Shown here piece after piece: positions 45,555 to 53,157 of a stretch of 53,157 bases of DNA. Source of the stretch: an uncultured Helicobacter sp. Lineage in GTDB: Bacteria; Campylobacterota; Campylobacteria; Campylobacterales; Helicobacteraceae. The notes beneath the pieces are model-generated. The model made no database searches. It was not told the origin of the DNA and was given only the letters and a program-made list of their open reading frames with translations. Position 1 is the stretch's first letter; each line of letters begins with the position of its first letter. The DNA lies in contig CASFYB010000010.1 in assembly GCA_949298825.1 (NCBI GenBank), positions 1 to 53,157 on the forward strand, in the 5' to 3' direction. A program made the position numbers and the translations under genes.

Positions 45555-46978
45555 CTTAGTTTTTCTTTTAAAAGCTCATTGACACGCGCAGGATTGGCTC
45601 CTTTGCTTTCTTTCATGACTTGTCCGACAAAAAAGCCAAAGAGCTTATCCTTACCACTTTTATATTCAGCGACCTTATCTGCATTTGCTTTTAATACATT
45701 TTCAATCACACTCAAGATCGTACCATCATCATTAACCTGCATAAGTCCCATAGACTGGATAAGAGAATCTATATCTCCACCCTTTTGCTCAACAAGGACA
45801 TCTAAGATTTCCTTAGCGCTCTTTCCGCTGATCTTGCCTTCTTCAATGCGCTTAATCAGTGTAGCAAGAAGCTGTGGCGTGATGCCGCAGGTTAGAAGTG
45901 TATTGCCTTCTTTGAGTCTGCCTTGCAGCTCTGTAGTGAGCCAAGTTACACAGGCTTTTGGGCTTACATTTGATTCTAACATGGCTTCAAAAAACTGGCT
46001 AAGCTCAAGACTTAGGGTTAAAACCATAGCATCTGATTCTTTAATGCCAAGTGTTTGGACATATCGTATACGCTTTTGATCTGGCATTTCAGGGATATTT
46101 CTACCTTCTTCCATGAGCTTATCATCAATAAATACTGGCAATAAGTCAGGATCTGGAAAGTAGCGATAATCAGCAGCTTCTTCCTTGCCTCTCATGGAGC
46201 GTGTTGTGCCATTATCAGTATCAAAAAGTCGTGTTTCTTGCACGATCTCAGAATCATACTTTCCACTTTCCCAAGCATCTATTTGACGTTCTACCTCATA
46301 TTCAATTGCCTTTTGGATGAATTTAAAGGAGTTGAGATTTTTAATCTCTACGCGGGTATAGAGTTTATCATCGCCTTTTGGTCTGATAGAGACATTCGCA
46401 TCACAGCGAAAGCTTCCCTCTTGCATATTAGCATCGCTAATACCAAGAAAGCGAACGATGCTATGAAGTTTTTTAAGATAGGCTATCGCCTCATCGCTAC
46501 TGCGCATATCAGGCTCGCTAACAATCTCTAAAAGCGGTGTGCAAGCGCGGTTTAAATCTATTTTAGAGTAGCTTGCTTCATGGATATTTTTACCAGCATC
46601 TTCTTCCATATGAGCACGGGTGATGCCGATGGTTTTTTTCTCTCCATTCACTTCGATCTCAATGCTACCACGCCCTACTATAGGGATCTCAAACTGACTG
46701 ATTTGATAGGCCTTAGGAAGATCTGGATAGAAATAGTTTTTGCGAGCAAAGATGGAGTTTTGGTTGATTTGGGCATTGATAGCCGTACCAAAGGAAATAG
46801 CCTTTTTAACCGCTTCTTTATTAAGCACGGGTAGGGCACCAGGTAGGCCAAGACATACGGGGCATACATTGGAGTTTGCTTCAGCACCAAAGCTAGTTGC
46901 ACAAGAGCAAAAGATTTTGGTTTGGGTATTTAGCTGGACATGCACTTCTAGTCCTATGATGGTTTCAAATGCACTCAT
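45551..46978 (-). CDS. gatB: Asp/Glu-tRNA amidotransferase subunit B
   Basis: GatCAB converts Glu-tRNA(Gln) and Asp-tRNA(Asn) to the amides. The 475 residues include [87 protein letters not shown] and [17 protein letters not shown], then the YqeY-like tail. Bacteria like Helicobacter lack GlnRS/AsnRS, so it is essential. It ends the four-gene run starting at bamA, as HP0658 does in H. pylori. Confidence 0.97.
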   Translation of the reverse strand: MSAFETIIGLEVHVQLNTQTKIFCSCATSFGAEANSNVCPVCLGLPGALPVLNKEAVKKAISFGTAINAQINQNSIFARKNYFYPDLPKAYQISQFEIPIVGRGSIEIEVNGEKKTIGITRAHMEEDAGKNIHEASYSKIDLNRACTPLLEIVSEPDMRSSDEAIAYLKKLHSIVRFLGISDANMQEGSFRCDANVSIRPKGDDKLYTRVEIKNLNSFKFIQKAIEYEVERQIDAWESGKYDSEIVQETRLFDTDNGTTRSMRGKEEAADYRYFPDPDLLPVFIDDKLMEEGRNIPEMPDQKRIRYVQTLGIKESDAMVLTLSLELSQFFEAMLESNVSPKACVTWLTTELQGRLKEGNTLLTCGITPQLLATLIKRIEEGKISGKSAKEILDVLVEQKGGDIDSLIQSMGLMQVNDDGTILSVIENVLKANADKVAEYKSGKDKLFGFFVGQVMKESKGANPARVNELLKEKLS

Positions 46979-46980
46979 TT

Positions 46981-48333
46981 TTACTCCTTTGTTTGAATAG
47001 AATCAAAAGCTTTTTTTGGTGAATCATCTTCTTCGGCATCGGGTGCTGTTAAGATAGAAAAGCTTAGATCATTGAGTTCTGTATGTGTTTTGATATAGTT
47101 GTTAATCTCTTCAAGGCTAATGGCTTTGATTTGCTCTAGCTGCTTTGATGAAAAGTCTAGCGGTAAGCCTAGGTAATAGTTAGAAAATTTTCTATCTAGG
47201 CGTTGGGCTATTGTCTCAGAGCGAAGCGGCTCACTGCCTAGTAGAAACTGCTTAGCAGAATCTAACTCTTCTTGCGTGATTCCATTTTGTACGAAGTTGG
47301 CGATGACTTGACGGATGATATTAATAGCCTCATCCTTACTTTCAAGCTTGGTTTGTAGATAGCCTGAAGCATAATTGATGATTTTAGAAGTATTGATCTT
47401 CATATACGCAGAGTAGGCAAGTCCACGTTTAACCCGTACTTCTTCCATTAATCTAGAGCCAAAACCACTGCTCCCTAGCACAAAACCTAGAATCTTAGCT
47501 TTATAGGATTCTGTTTTTAGATCTGTTAAATCAAAGGGTGATCCAAAGTAGATATAGGCTTGCTGAGTTTGTTTATAAATCGTGCTTGTTGCATTGGAAT
47601 TGTTTGCTTCATAGTGAGGAGTAGAGGACTTTTGACCTACTTTTAGCTGTGCTAGTATGGGGCGTAGGGCTTGTAGAGTGAGGTGCTCATCCATATCGCC
47701 TCCTAGAACTATCACAAGTCTAGAGAGTGTGAGATTTTGAGATAGATAGTCTTGTATATCTTTTAGGGTAATAGCTTGGATGCTTTCTTTGGTAGGGACT
47801 TGTGCTAGAGGTGTGCCATCAAAAAGCAGCTTAGAAAGACCATTGTTGGCCAGATAGTCAAAGTCATTTTCTTTGGCAAGTAGTTTGTTAATGCCTTCTT
47901 GTTTGATTTTATCAAGTGTATTTTGTGTGAGATTTGGATCAGTTAGTAGATCTGATAGGAGCTTGAGTGCATCTGTTTGCTTTTCTTTGAGGAAATTGAG
48001 CTGGATGTTTAGAGTATCTATGCCTTGGTATGCGCTAAGGCTTATAGCACGTTTATCTAACTCCTCTGAGAAGCCAATAACACCTAGTGATTTGGTCCCT
48101 TCATTTAAGAGCTTAGCACCAAGTGAGGCTAGGTCGACATTTTGATCATCATGGATGCTGCCACCACCAATAAAACTAAGTTTTATAAAGCCAGTTGGTA
48201 CTAGATTTGAATATTCAAAAATCACGGGGATTTGAGTATCTTTTATTTCAAGAGTTTGGATAGAATCTTGTGCTTTCATCATAGCTCCTAAAAAAATAAA
48301 AATTAAAAAAATGATATGGATTTTAAATCTCAT
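46981..48333 (-). CDS. M16 (insulinase-family) protein without the zinc motif
   Basis: A 450-residue protein with an N-terminal signal peptide (about 4-20). The M16 fold shows [16 protein letters not shown] at the start of the first domain and [18 protein letters not shown] (the conserved Arg-Tyr pair) in the second. Where active members carry HxxEH, this one reads [11 protein letters not shown], so it cannot bind zinc in the usual way and is probably a non-catalytic partner. H. pylori HP0657 holds the same place between gatB and mqnC. A catalytic partner is not seen in the window. Both domains appear complete. Confidence 0.87.
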   Translation of the reverse strand: MRFKIHIIFLIFIFLGAMMKAQDSIQTLEIKDTQIPVIFEYSNLVPTGFIKLSFIGGGSIHDDQNVDLASLGAKLLNEGTKSLGVIGFSEELDKRAISLSAYQGIDTLNIQLNFLKEKQTDALKLLSDLLTDPNLTQNTLDKIKQEGINKLLAKENDFDYLANNGLSKLLFDGTPLAQVPTKESIQAITLKDIQDYLSQNLTLSRLVIVLGGDMDEHLTLQALRPILAQLKVGQKSSTPHYEANNSNATSTIYKQTQQAYIYFGSPFDLTDLKTESYKAKILGFVLGSSGFGSRLMEEVRVKRGLAYSAYMKINTSKIINYASGYLQTKLESKDEAINIIRQVIANFVQNGITQEELDSAKQFLLGSEPLRSETIAQRLDRKFSNYYLGLPLDFSSKQLEQIKAISLEEINNYIKTHTELNDLSFSILTAPDAEEDDSPKKAFDSIQTKE

Positions 48334-48344
48334 TTACCTCTCCA

Positions 48345-49391
48345 TTAATAGCGTTCTAAAATCTCATAAGCCGTATTGCGCTTAGCTGGAATCTCACCTA
48401 TATCTTTAATGAGACTGATCATTTGAGCCTGATTCATTGCATTTTTTGCACCTGCTGCAGCGACGACATTTTCTTCCATCATAGTGCTGCCTAGATCATT
48501 TGCACCAAATAATAAGGCTAGCTGCCCGATATAAGAGCCCTGTGTGACCCAAGAGCTTTGAAGATTCTTAAAGTTATCCAGATATAGACGACTGCAAGCA
48601 AGTAGGCGCAAATAACGGTGAGATGACGCTTTTTTTAGGTGGGGGAAGCGTACTTGAAGAGGGGTATTATCAGGCTGAAAACTCCAAAGGATAAAGGCCC
48701 TAAAGCCACCAGTCTCATCCTGAAGACTGCGGATTCTATCCCAGTGTTCAATGATATCTAGATCATTATCTAAGCTTCCAAACATCATAGTAGCAGTGGT
48801 TTTCATATCAAGTTTATGAGCCTCTCTGTGGACTTCTATCCACTCATCAGCACTAAGCTTTTTAGGAGCGATGATATCTCTTACCCTATCACTTAGGATC
48901 TCAGCACCAGCACCAGGGATAGATGAAAGACCACAGGCTTTAAGTCTGGCTAACACTTCAGGGATACTTAGATTAGAGACTTTGGCAATATAATTGATCT
49001 CAATAGCAGAGAAGCCATGGATGGTGATTTGAGGGTATTTTTGATGAATATGTGTTACAAGATTCTCATAATAATCAATCTTTAGCTTAGGGTGCACCCC
49101 ACCTTGAAAGAGGATTTGAGTGCCACCAATCTCTAAAAGCTCATCGATTTTTTGATCAATTTCTTCAAAGCTTAGGATATAGCCATCATCTTCATTGATC
49201 TTTCTTTTAAAGGCACAAAAATCACAATCTACCCAGCAAATATTAGTGTAGTTAATATTTCTATCCACGATAAAGGTGGTGATTTTTTCAGGATGAAGCT
49301 CTTTTTTGACTTCACTTGCCATCCTGCCTAAATCTTTTAGTTCAGCATGGCGTAGAAGATCTAGTATTTCATCATTGCTATATCGTTTCAT
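48345..49391 (-). CDS. mqnC: cyclic dehypoxanthinyl futalosine synthase (radical SAM)
   Basis: Menaquinone enzyme of the futalosine route. The radical-SAM motif CWVDCDFC binds the 4Fe-4S cluster; before it DRNINYTNI, after it FQGGVHPKLKIDYYE, GFSAIEI, SIPGAGAEIL and ATMMFGSLD. The product has 348 residues from ATG 49391, preferred over an ATG at 49412 because AAGGGA lies 7 bases upstream. Helicobacter makes menaquinone only by this route. It stands between bamA and the M16 gene, as HP0656 does. Confidence 0.95.
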   Translation of the reverse strand: MKRYSNDEILDLLRHAELKDLGRMASEVKKELHPEKITTFIVDRNINYTNICWVDCDFCAFKRKINEDDGYILSFEEIDQKIDELLEIGGTQILFQGGVHPKLKIDYYENLVTHIHQKYPQITIHGFSAIEINYIAKVSNLSIPEVLARLKACGLSSIPGAGAEILSDRVRDIIAPKKLSADEWIEVHREAHKLDMKTTATMMFGSLDNDLDIIEHWDRIRSLQDETGGFRAFILWSFQPDNTPLQVRFPHLKKASSHRYLRLLACSRLYLDNFKNLQSSWVTQGSYIGQLALLFGANDLGSTMMEENVVAAAGAKNAMNQAQMISLIKDIGEIPAKRNTAYEILERY

Positions 49392-49445
49392 GTTGCATCC
49401 CTTGTGTGGCATTAAGCCTATATTATACCCTTTGAAAACTAACTT

Positions 49446-51851
49446 TTAAAAGCGTGTGCCAAGTGTAAATTCAAAGCTTGAGGTATAGTCCCCTTCTTGT
49501 TTGTTGAAAGTCTTTATAGGGAAGACAAGCACGATTGGTCCCATAGGAGATACCCACTCTAGAGCCACTCCCACAGCTGCGCGCCATGTTAGCGTGGAAT
49601 TACCAGCCCCTACGATACCAAAGTCTTTAAAATTGGCAATATTTTGGTTGGTATTAGGCCCATAGGTACGATAGGTCAAAAATCCATAGTCAAAATAGGT
49701 AGAAATACGCATTTTCGCAGCTTCTAAAAGTCCATAGCTTAACTCAATAGAGTTGGTAAATAAGCCATCTCCACCAGTCCATAGGCCTAGCTCATCACGA
49801 GGTGAGACAGAACCTGAACGAAATCCCCTAATAGTAGTAACACCACCTAGATAGAAAGTGTTGTTAATTGGCAAGAAAGATTCCTTATTGTAACGGAAGA
49901 AATACCCCCCTTGAGCCTTATATCTGGCAATTAGATCCAACCCTATCCAGTCTTTGAGATAATAATAAGCAGCAAATTTGGCATATAGCTTTGTGTTATA
50001 AACATCCCCACCAATCCCATTAAACTGGGCATAGGCTGAAGCGATAAAACCATTTTTTGGGAAATAATAATCATCAGTATTATCAAAGCTTAGGCTTGGA
50101 GTGATGGATGAAGTGATTGGCAATGTATGTTCTTTATCCCAAAGTCCTGTGATTTGGTAGTTTCCAAAATTGCCTACAACGCGCTTATCAGAAGCATAAT
50201 AGCGCTCATAAAGAGGGGAGGTAAAGCCGCTGGTTTTAAGGATGTTAAGATCATAGCCCAAGTTAGCACGTAAGGTATTGGTAAGCAGGCGCCCTATGGT
50301 TAGACCAAACCCTCCGCTTTGCTGCAAGTAGTTGTAGCTTACTGAATAGTTCATATAAAGATTGATAGAAGAACTATAATAAGAATCAAACAATCTTGGA
50401 TTGCTCAAAGAAATGCTGGCAGAATATGCACGACCTGCATTTTTGATACCCAGATAACTTAGACCAGAACCTGTAGAAATATTAGCATAGATACTACCAC
50501 TCTGACCAGTACCAAATAGGTTGCGCTCGCTCACAGTACCATTGATCATCAAACCACCATAGCTACCATAGCCCATACCAAATTGTAATTCACCAGTGCG
50601 CCCTTCAGATACATTTACGATCAAATCCATCGACTTTTCGCTGATTCTTTTTTGCTCTATTTTGACTTGTTCAAAAAAGCCAAGACGTCTTAGTGCATTT
50701 TCTGAAGCCATGATTTTAGTCAGAGAGTAGGTATCCTTAGGTCCAAGCAAGATCTCACGACGAATGATCCTATCAGCTGTACGCGTATTCCCCGTGATGA
50801 TGACATCATTAATCTGCACTTTTTGACCCACTTGGATATGGTAGATGACTTTAACCTTGGCATTTTTTTCATCTTTATCCATATCTGGATTGACTTGGGC
50901 AAAAGCATAGCCCTTATCAGCGATCGCTTGTTTGAGAAGCTGCATATCATTGCGCAGTTCCTCGATATTGATAGTTTTGCCTACCTTAGAGCGTAGTATT
51001 TTTTTAAGCTTCGTTTTAGAGACAACTTCATCATCTATCTCTATCTCAATATCAGAGATACTATATTGGGTGCCTTCATCGACTTTATAATACAAACTTG
51101 CTGTGTAGTTGCTAAAGTTGGTATTTAAAAATGGCGCAGAAACGCTGGCATCCAAAAAGCCATGGCGCATATAGACATCTTGGATTCTGCGATTATCAAA
51201 CTCTAGTTCTTGGACATGCAGCTTTCCATCATTGCGCCCCCACATCCATCCCATAAATTGCTTTTTTTTATTGGCAGATAGGGATTCAAAATCTCTTAGC
51301 TTTAGTTTCTCTCTCCCATCATAGTTCACATCAGTGATATAAATATTATCCCCACGATTAACATCAAGTGTGATAGCATAGACATTATCAGTAATTTCAT
51401 TTTTATCAACAACGATAGTAGAGCCATAGTAGCCTTGTACTTCAAGTATGGTCTGTAATAACTCTTTAGCCTTTTGAAGCTTTTGCTCATCAAAAACTTC
51501 ACCTTTTTTAATACCAATTTGTTTGTATAGATTCTCTCTTTCTTGCTCAGTGCCAAAGCCTTTGATCTCAATGCTTGCGATGCGAGGTTTTTCTACAAAG
51601 TGAAAGGTAAGTGTGCCATTATCAAAATCAGCATAAATATCTTTAAAATACCCTTGTTTATAAAGATCTAAAATGGCCTTATCAAGTTTTTTTGTATCAA
51701 GGGTATCGCCGGGTTTTATGCCTGTGACTTCTTGTGCCAATAGATTTGACATATATACTAAGCCATCATATTTGATGTTTGCAATATTTTCTGCTTCAAG
51801 CAAAAGGGTGCTTATGGCAGTAGCTATGGCAGTGGAACGAAAAAGTCTCAA
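49446..51851 (-). CDS. bamA: outer-membrane protein assembly factor BamA
   Basis: Omp85-family insertase for outer-membrane proteins. Of 801 residues, five POTRA domains (for example [21 protein letters not shown]) occupy about 30-420 and a 16-strand barrel the rest, with [12 protein letters not shown] as the lid/VRGF motif and a C-terminal FEFTLGTRF. The start is TTG at 51851; no ATG precedes the signal segment ([15 protein letters not shown]), so TTG seems required. Essential. The gene order bamA-mqnC-M16-gatB equals HP0655-HP0658. Confidence 0.94.
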   Translation of the reverse strand: MRLFRSTAIATAISTLLLEAENIANIKYDGLVYMSNLLAQEVTGIKPGDTLDTKKLDKAILDLYKQGYFKDIYADFDNGTLTFHFVEKPRIASIEIKGFGTEQERENLYKQIGIKKGEVFDEQKLQKAKELLQTILEVQGYYGSTIVVDKNEITDNVYAITLDVNRGDNIYITDVNYDGREKLKLRDFESLSANKKKQFMGWMWGRNDGKLHVQELEFDNRRIQDVYMRHGFLDASVSAPFLNTNFSNYTASLYYKVDEGTQYSISDIEIEIDDEVVSKTKLKKILRSKVGKTINIEELRNDMQLLKQAIADKGYAFAQVNPDMDKDEKNAKVKVIYHIQVGQKVQINDVIITGNTRTADRIIRREILLGPKDTYSLTKIMASENALRRLGFFEQVKIEQKRISEKSMDLIVNVSEGRTGELQFGMGYGSYGGLMINGTVSERNLFGTGQSGSIYANISTGSGLSYLGIKNAGRAYSASISLSNPRLFDSYYSSSINLYMNYSVSYNYLQQSGGFGLTIGRLLTNTLRANLGYDLNILKTSGFTSPLYERYYASDKRVVGNFGNYQITGLWDKEHTLPITSSITPSLSFDNTDDYYFPKNGFIASAYAQFNGIGGDVYNTKLYAKFAAYYYLKDWIGLDLIARYKAQGGYFFRYNKESFLPINNTFYLGGVTTIRGFRSGSVSPRDELGLWTGGDGLFTNSIELSYGLLEAAKMRISTYFDYGFLTYRTYGPNTNQNIANFKDFGIVGAGNSTLTWRAAVGVALEWVSPMGPIVLVFPIKTFNKQEGDYTSSFEFTLGTRF

Positions 51852-51947
51852 AACAAAAATATCCTAAATATTTAGAATCAAAATAGATTAAATTCTATCT
51901 TAAAGTTGCGATGCTTTGGTAAATCAGATTCAAAGGATGAAGTTAGT

Positions 51948-51953
51948 TATAAT
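51948..51953 (+). promoter_or_regulatory. -10 box for tyrA
   Basis: A perfect TATAAT 31 bases before the ATG at 51984, with AAGGATAT as ribosome site. Confidence 0.6.
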
Positions 51954-51983
51954 CCTACTTAAAACTATATGTAAGGATATTTA

Positions 51984-52811
51984 ATGCAAGCTGGGATTAT
52001 CGGACTTGGGTTGATGGGTGGATCCATGGGATTGGCATTAAGAGAGCTTGGTATGTTTAAAAGTATCATAGGGTATGATTCTAATGCTTTGCATTTGCAG
52101 CAGGCCCTTAGCCTTGGGCTTGTAGATGAGGGGGTGAGTCTTGAGGAGATCAAGCAGTGTGATGTGATTTTTTTAGCTACTCCTTTGGAGGCTATGATAG
52201 AGGTGATTGCCAATTTTAAGGGGGTGGGAAAGCATTGTGTGATTATTGATCTAGGAGGAGCTAAACAAAGGGTGTTAGAATCTATACCCAAAGAGCTGAG
52301 AAAAAACTTTGTAGCTGCTCATCCGATGTGTGGGACAGAGTTTTATGGGCCTAAGGCAGCCCTTAAAGGACTATATCAAAATAAGATTGTTATTTTTAGT
52401 GATTTAGAGGATAGCGGTGAATTGCAGAGGGCCTTGGCTAAGGAGATTTTTATTGGTATTGGTATGCAGATTATCAAGCTAGATTCTAAAAGCCATGATC
52501 GCCATATTGCCCTTATTTCGCACCTTCCACATATTATCAGCTTTGCTTTGGCCAATACAGTGCTTTCTCAAGAGAAAAAGGAGATGATTTTGGCATTGAT
52601 TGGGGGTGGGTTTAGAGATATGAGTAGAATCTCTAAAAGCTCACCTATAATGTGGAGAGATGTTTTTAGACATAATAGAGGGCATGTACTTGAGGCATTA
52701 GAGCTTTTTGAAGATGAACTTATAAGAGCTAAGGAAATGCTTTATAAAGAAGATTATGAGGCCTTAGAAAAGTGGATGCATCATGCCAATGAGTTGCAAA
52801 ATTTTATGTAG
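51984..52811 (+). CDS. tyrA: prephenate dehydrogenase
   Basis: Converts prephenate to 4-hydroxyphenylpyruvate for tyrosine. In 275 residues it has the NAD(P) site AGIIGLGLMGGSMGLAL, DVIFLATPLEAMIE, IDLGGAK, AAHPMCGTEFYGPKA with the catalytic His, LDSKSHDRHIALISHLPHIISFALA and GGGFRDMSRISKSSPIMW. It is a stand-alone dehydrogenase (no chorismate mutase part). It is a single gene with its own promoter, followed by about 177 bases without a gene. Confidence 0.95.
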   Translation: MQAGIIGLGLMGGSMGLALRELGMFKSIIGYDSNALHLQQALSLGLVDEGVSLEEIKQCDVIFLATPLEAMIEVIANFKGVGKHCVIIDLGGAKQRVLESIPKELRKNFVAAHPMCGTEFYGPKAALKGLYQNKIVIFSDLEDSGELQRALAKEIFIGIGMQIIKLDSKSHDRHIALISHLPHIISFALANTVLSQEKKEMILALIGGGFRDMSRISKSSPIMWRDVFRHNRGHVLEALELFEDELIRAKEMLYKEDYEALEKWMHHANELQNFM

Positions 52812-52988
52812 TCTAAATGCGTTCTAATAGGCTACTTGTTTGCTTAGCGGTGTTTGTGTGATTTTTAGGATTTAGAGGGTTTAAATACGCTTTAATCCTC
52901 AGTGAATAGACTTACGGAGACTTTTGAATAAAATCAGATTGCTAGGGATAGATTGGGGATAGAAAGCCTAAAAATCTCTATTTTTGTT

Positions 52989-53157
52989 TTAAAACACATA
53001 CCTCACCCCAACATTCCCACTAATACCAATATCCTTATAAAACACACCAAGCTTAGAGCCTAATCCTAAATTTAGATAAGTCCTTTTATAAATCTCTAAT
53101 TCCCCACCAATGGTTAGATTTAAATGAAGATTAACAGCATTATCTCCTTTTTGATAG
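52989..53157 (-). CDS. outer-membrane beta-barrel protein, C-terminal 55 residues, runs off right edge
   Basis: The minus-strand frame ends at a TAA at 52989-52991 with the residues GISGNVGVRYVF. Alternating hydrophobic and polar residues (VNLHLNLTIGGELEIY, TYLNLGLGSKLGVFY) and the terminal aromatic Phe after Val are the end of an autotransporter or Helicobacter outer-membrane barrel, read by the Bam complex. The remainder is outside the window. Whether it is of the same family as the autotransporter at 1-2009 cannot be seen. Confidence 0.7.
   Translation of the reverse strand, partial: YQKGDNAVNLHLNLTIGGELEIYKRTYLNLGLGSKLGVFYKDIGISGNVGVRYVF

Noticed and set aside
1-53157. CRISPR array, insertion sequence or prophage
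   Set aside because: No evenly spaced repeats, transposase, integrase or phage genes were seen among the translated frames.

Overview
The window reads as chromosomal DNA of a Helicobacter species. The basis is the CheA-CheY fusion (CheAY), the cznCBA metal-efflux operon next to glyS and gpmI, the gatB / M16 peptidase / mqnC / bamA block, the nrdB / pcm / lptFG-like / truA block, an alpha-class carbonic anhydrase, a HydE-type hydrogenase protein, and long poly-G/C tracts. These gene orders are recalled from H. pylori, not computed. The presence of argC, mnmH and an fdhTU-like pair, which as far as I recall H. pylori lacks, points to another Helicobacter, perhaps an enterohepatic one. The species cannot be fixed from the window.

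Layout. 1-2009 (-): N-terminal part of a large autotransporter-type surface protein, cut by the window edge, with a G11 tract right after its start codon and a second frame break at a T6 run; it is out of frame as written. 2304-4834 (+): hydE followed immediately by a GT42 (Cst-II-like) sialyltransferase. 4836-6753 (-): cmoA and an MFS transporter. 6972-9650: a small membrane protein, gpmI and a lysozyme-like periplasmic protein. 9781-17565 (+): glyS, cznC, cznB, cznA and a DUF3240-like small protein. 17590-18823 (-): a decayed MHS-type MFS transporter with two frameshifts. 18953-20431 (-): an fdhU/fdhT-like pair (TusA-like protein and YedE/YeeE-like membrane protein). 20568-24318 (+): two surface-glycan glycosyltransferases, the second with an in-frame C8 tract, then a UvrD/Rep helicase. 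24297-32127 (-): one long tightly packed run: DUF4149-like protein, argC, LpxH-like phosphoesterase, cheAY, cheW, BNR/sialidase-like exported protein, membrane protein, mnmH. 32213-34697: yaaA, a D-2-hydroxyacid dehydrogenase, a small exported protein and tRNA-Leu(UAG), with an intergenic C11 tract. 34882-39675 (+): nrdB, carbon-nitrogen hydrolase, pcm, solo prepilin-peptidase-like protein, LptF/G permease, truA. 39785-42678 (+): rplM, rpsI, MATE exporter, HAD phosphatase. 42768-45554: mdaB, carbonic anhydrase, ATP/ADP-translocase-like carrier. 45551-51851 (-): gatB, catalytically atypical M16 protein, mqnC, bamA. 51984-52811 (+): tyrA. 52989-53157 (-): the last 55 residues of an outer-membrane beta-barrel protein.

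Three themes connect the genes. First, a variable cell surface: autotransporter with poly-G, sialyltransferase, GT25 and a poly-C glycosyltransferase. Second, selenium use: fdhTU-like genes plus mnmH, implying selD and a selenocysteine formate dehydrogenase elsewhere. Third, nickel/hydrogen and metal homeostasis: hydE and cznCBA. No rRNA, CRISPR array, insertion sequence or prophage was recognised. I did not find a wholly new multi-gene system. The best candidates for new biology are the switchable autotransporter, the intergenic C11 repeat block, the solo prepilin peptidase and the fdhT upstream palindrome.
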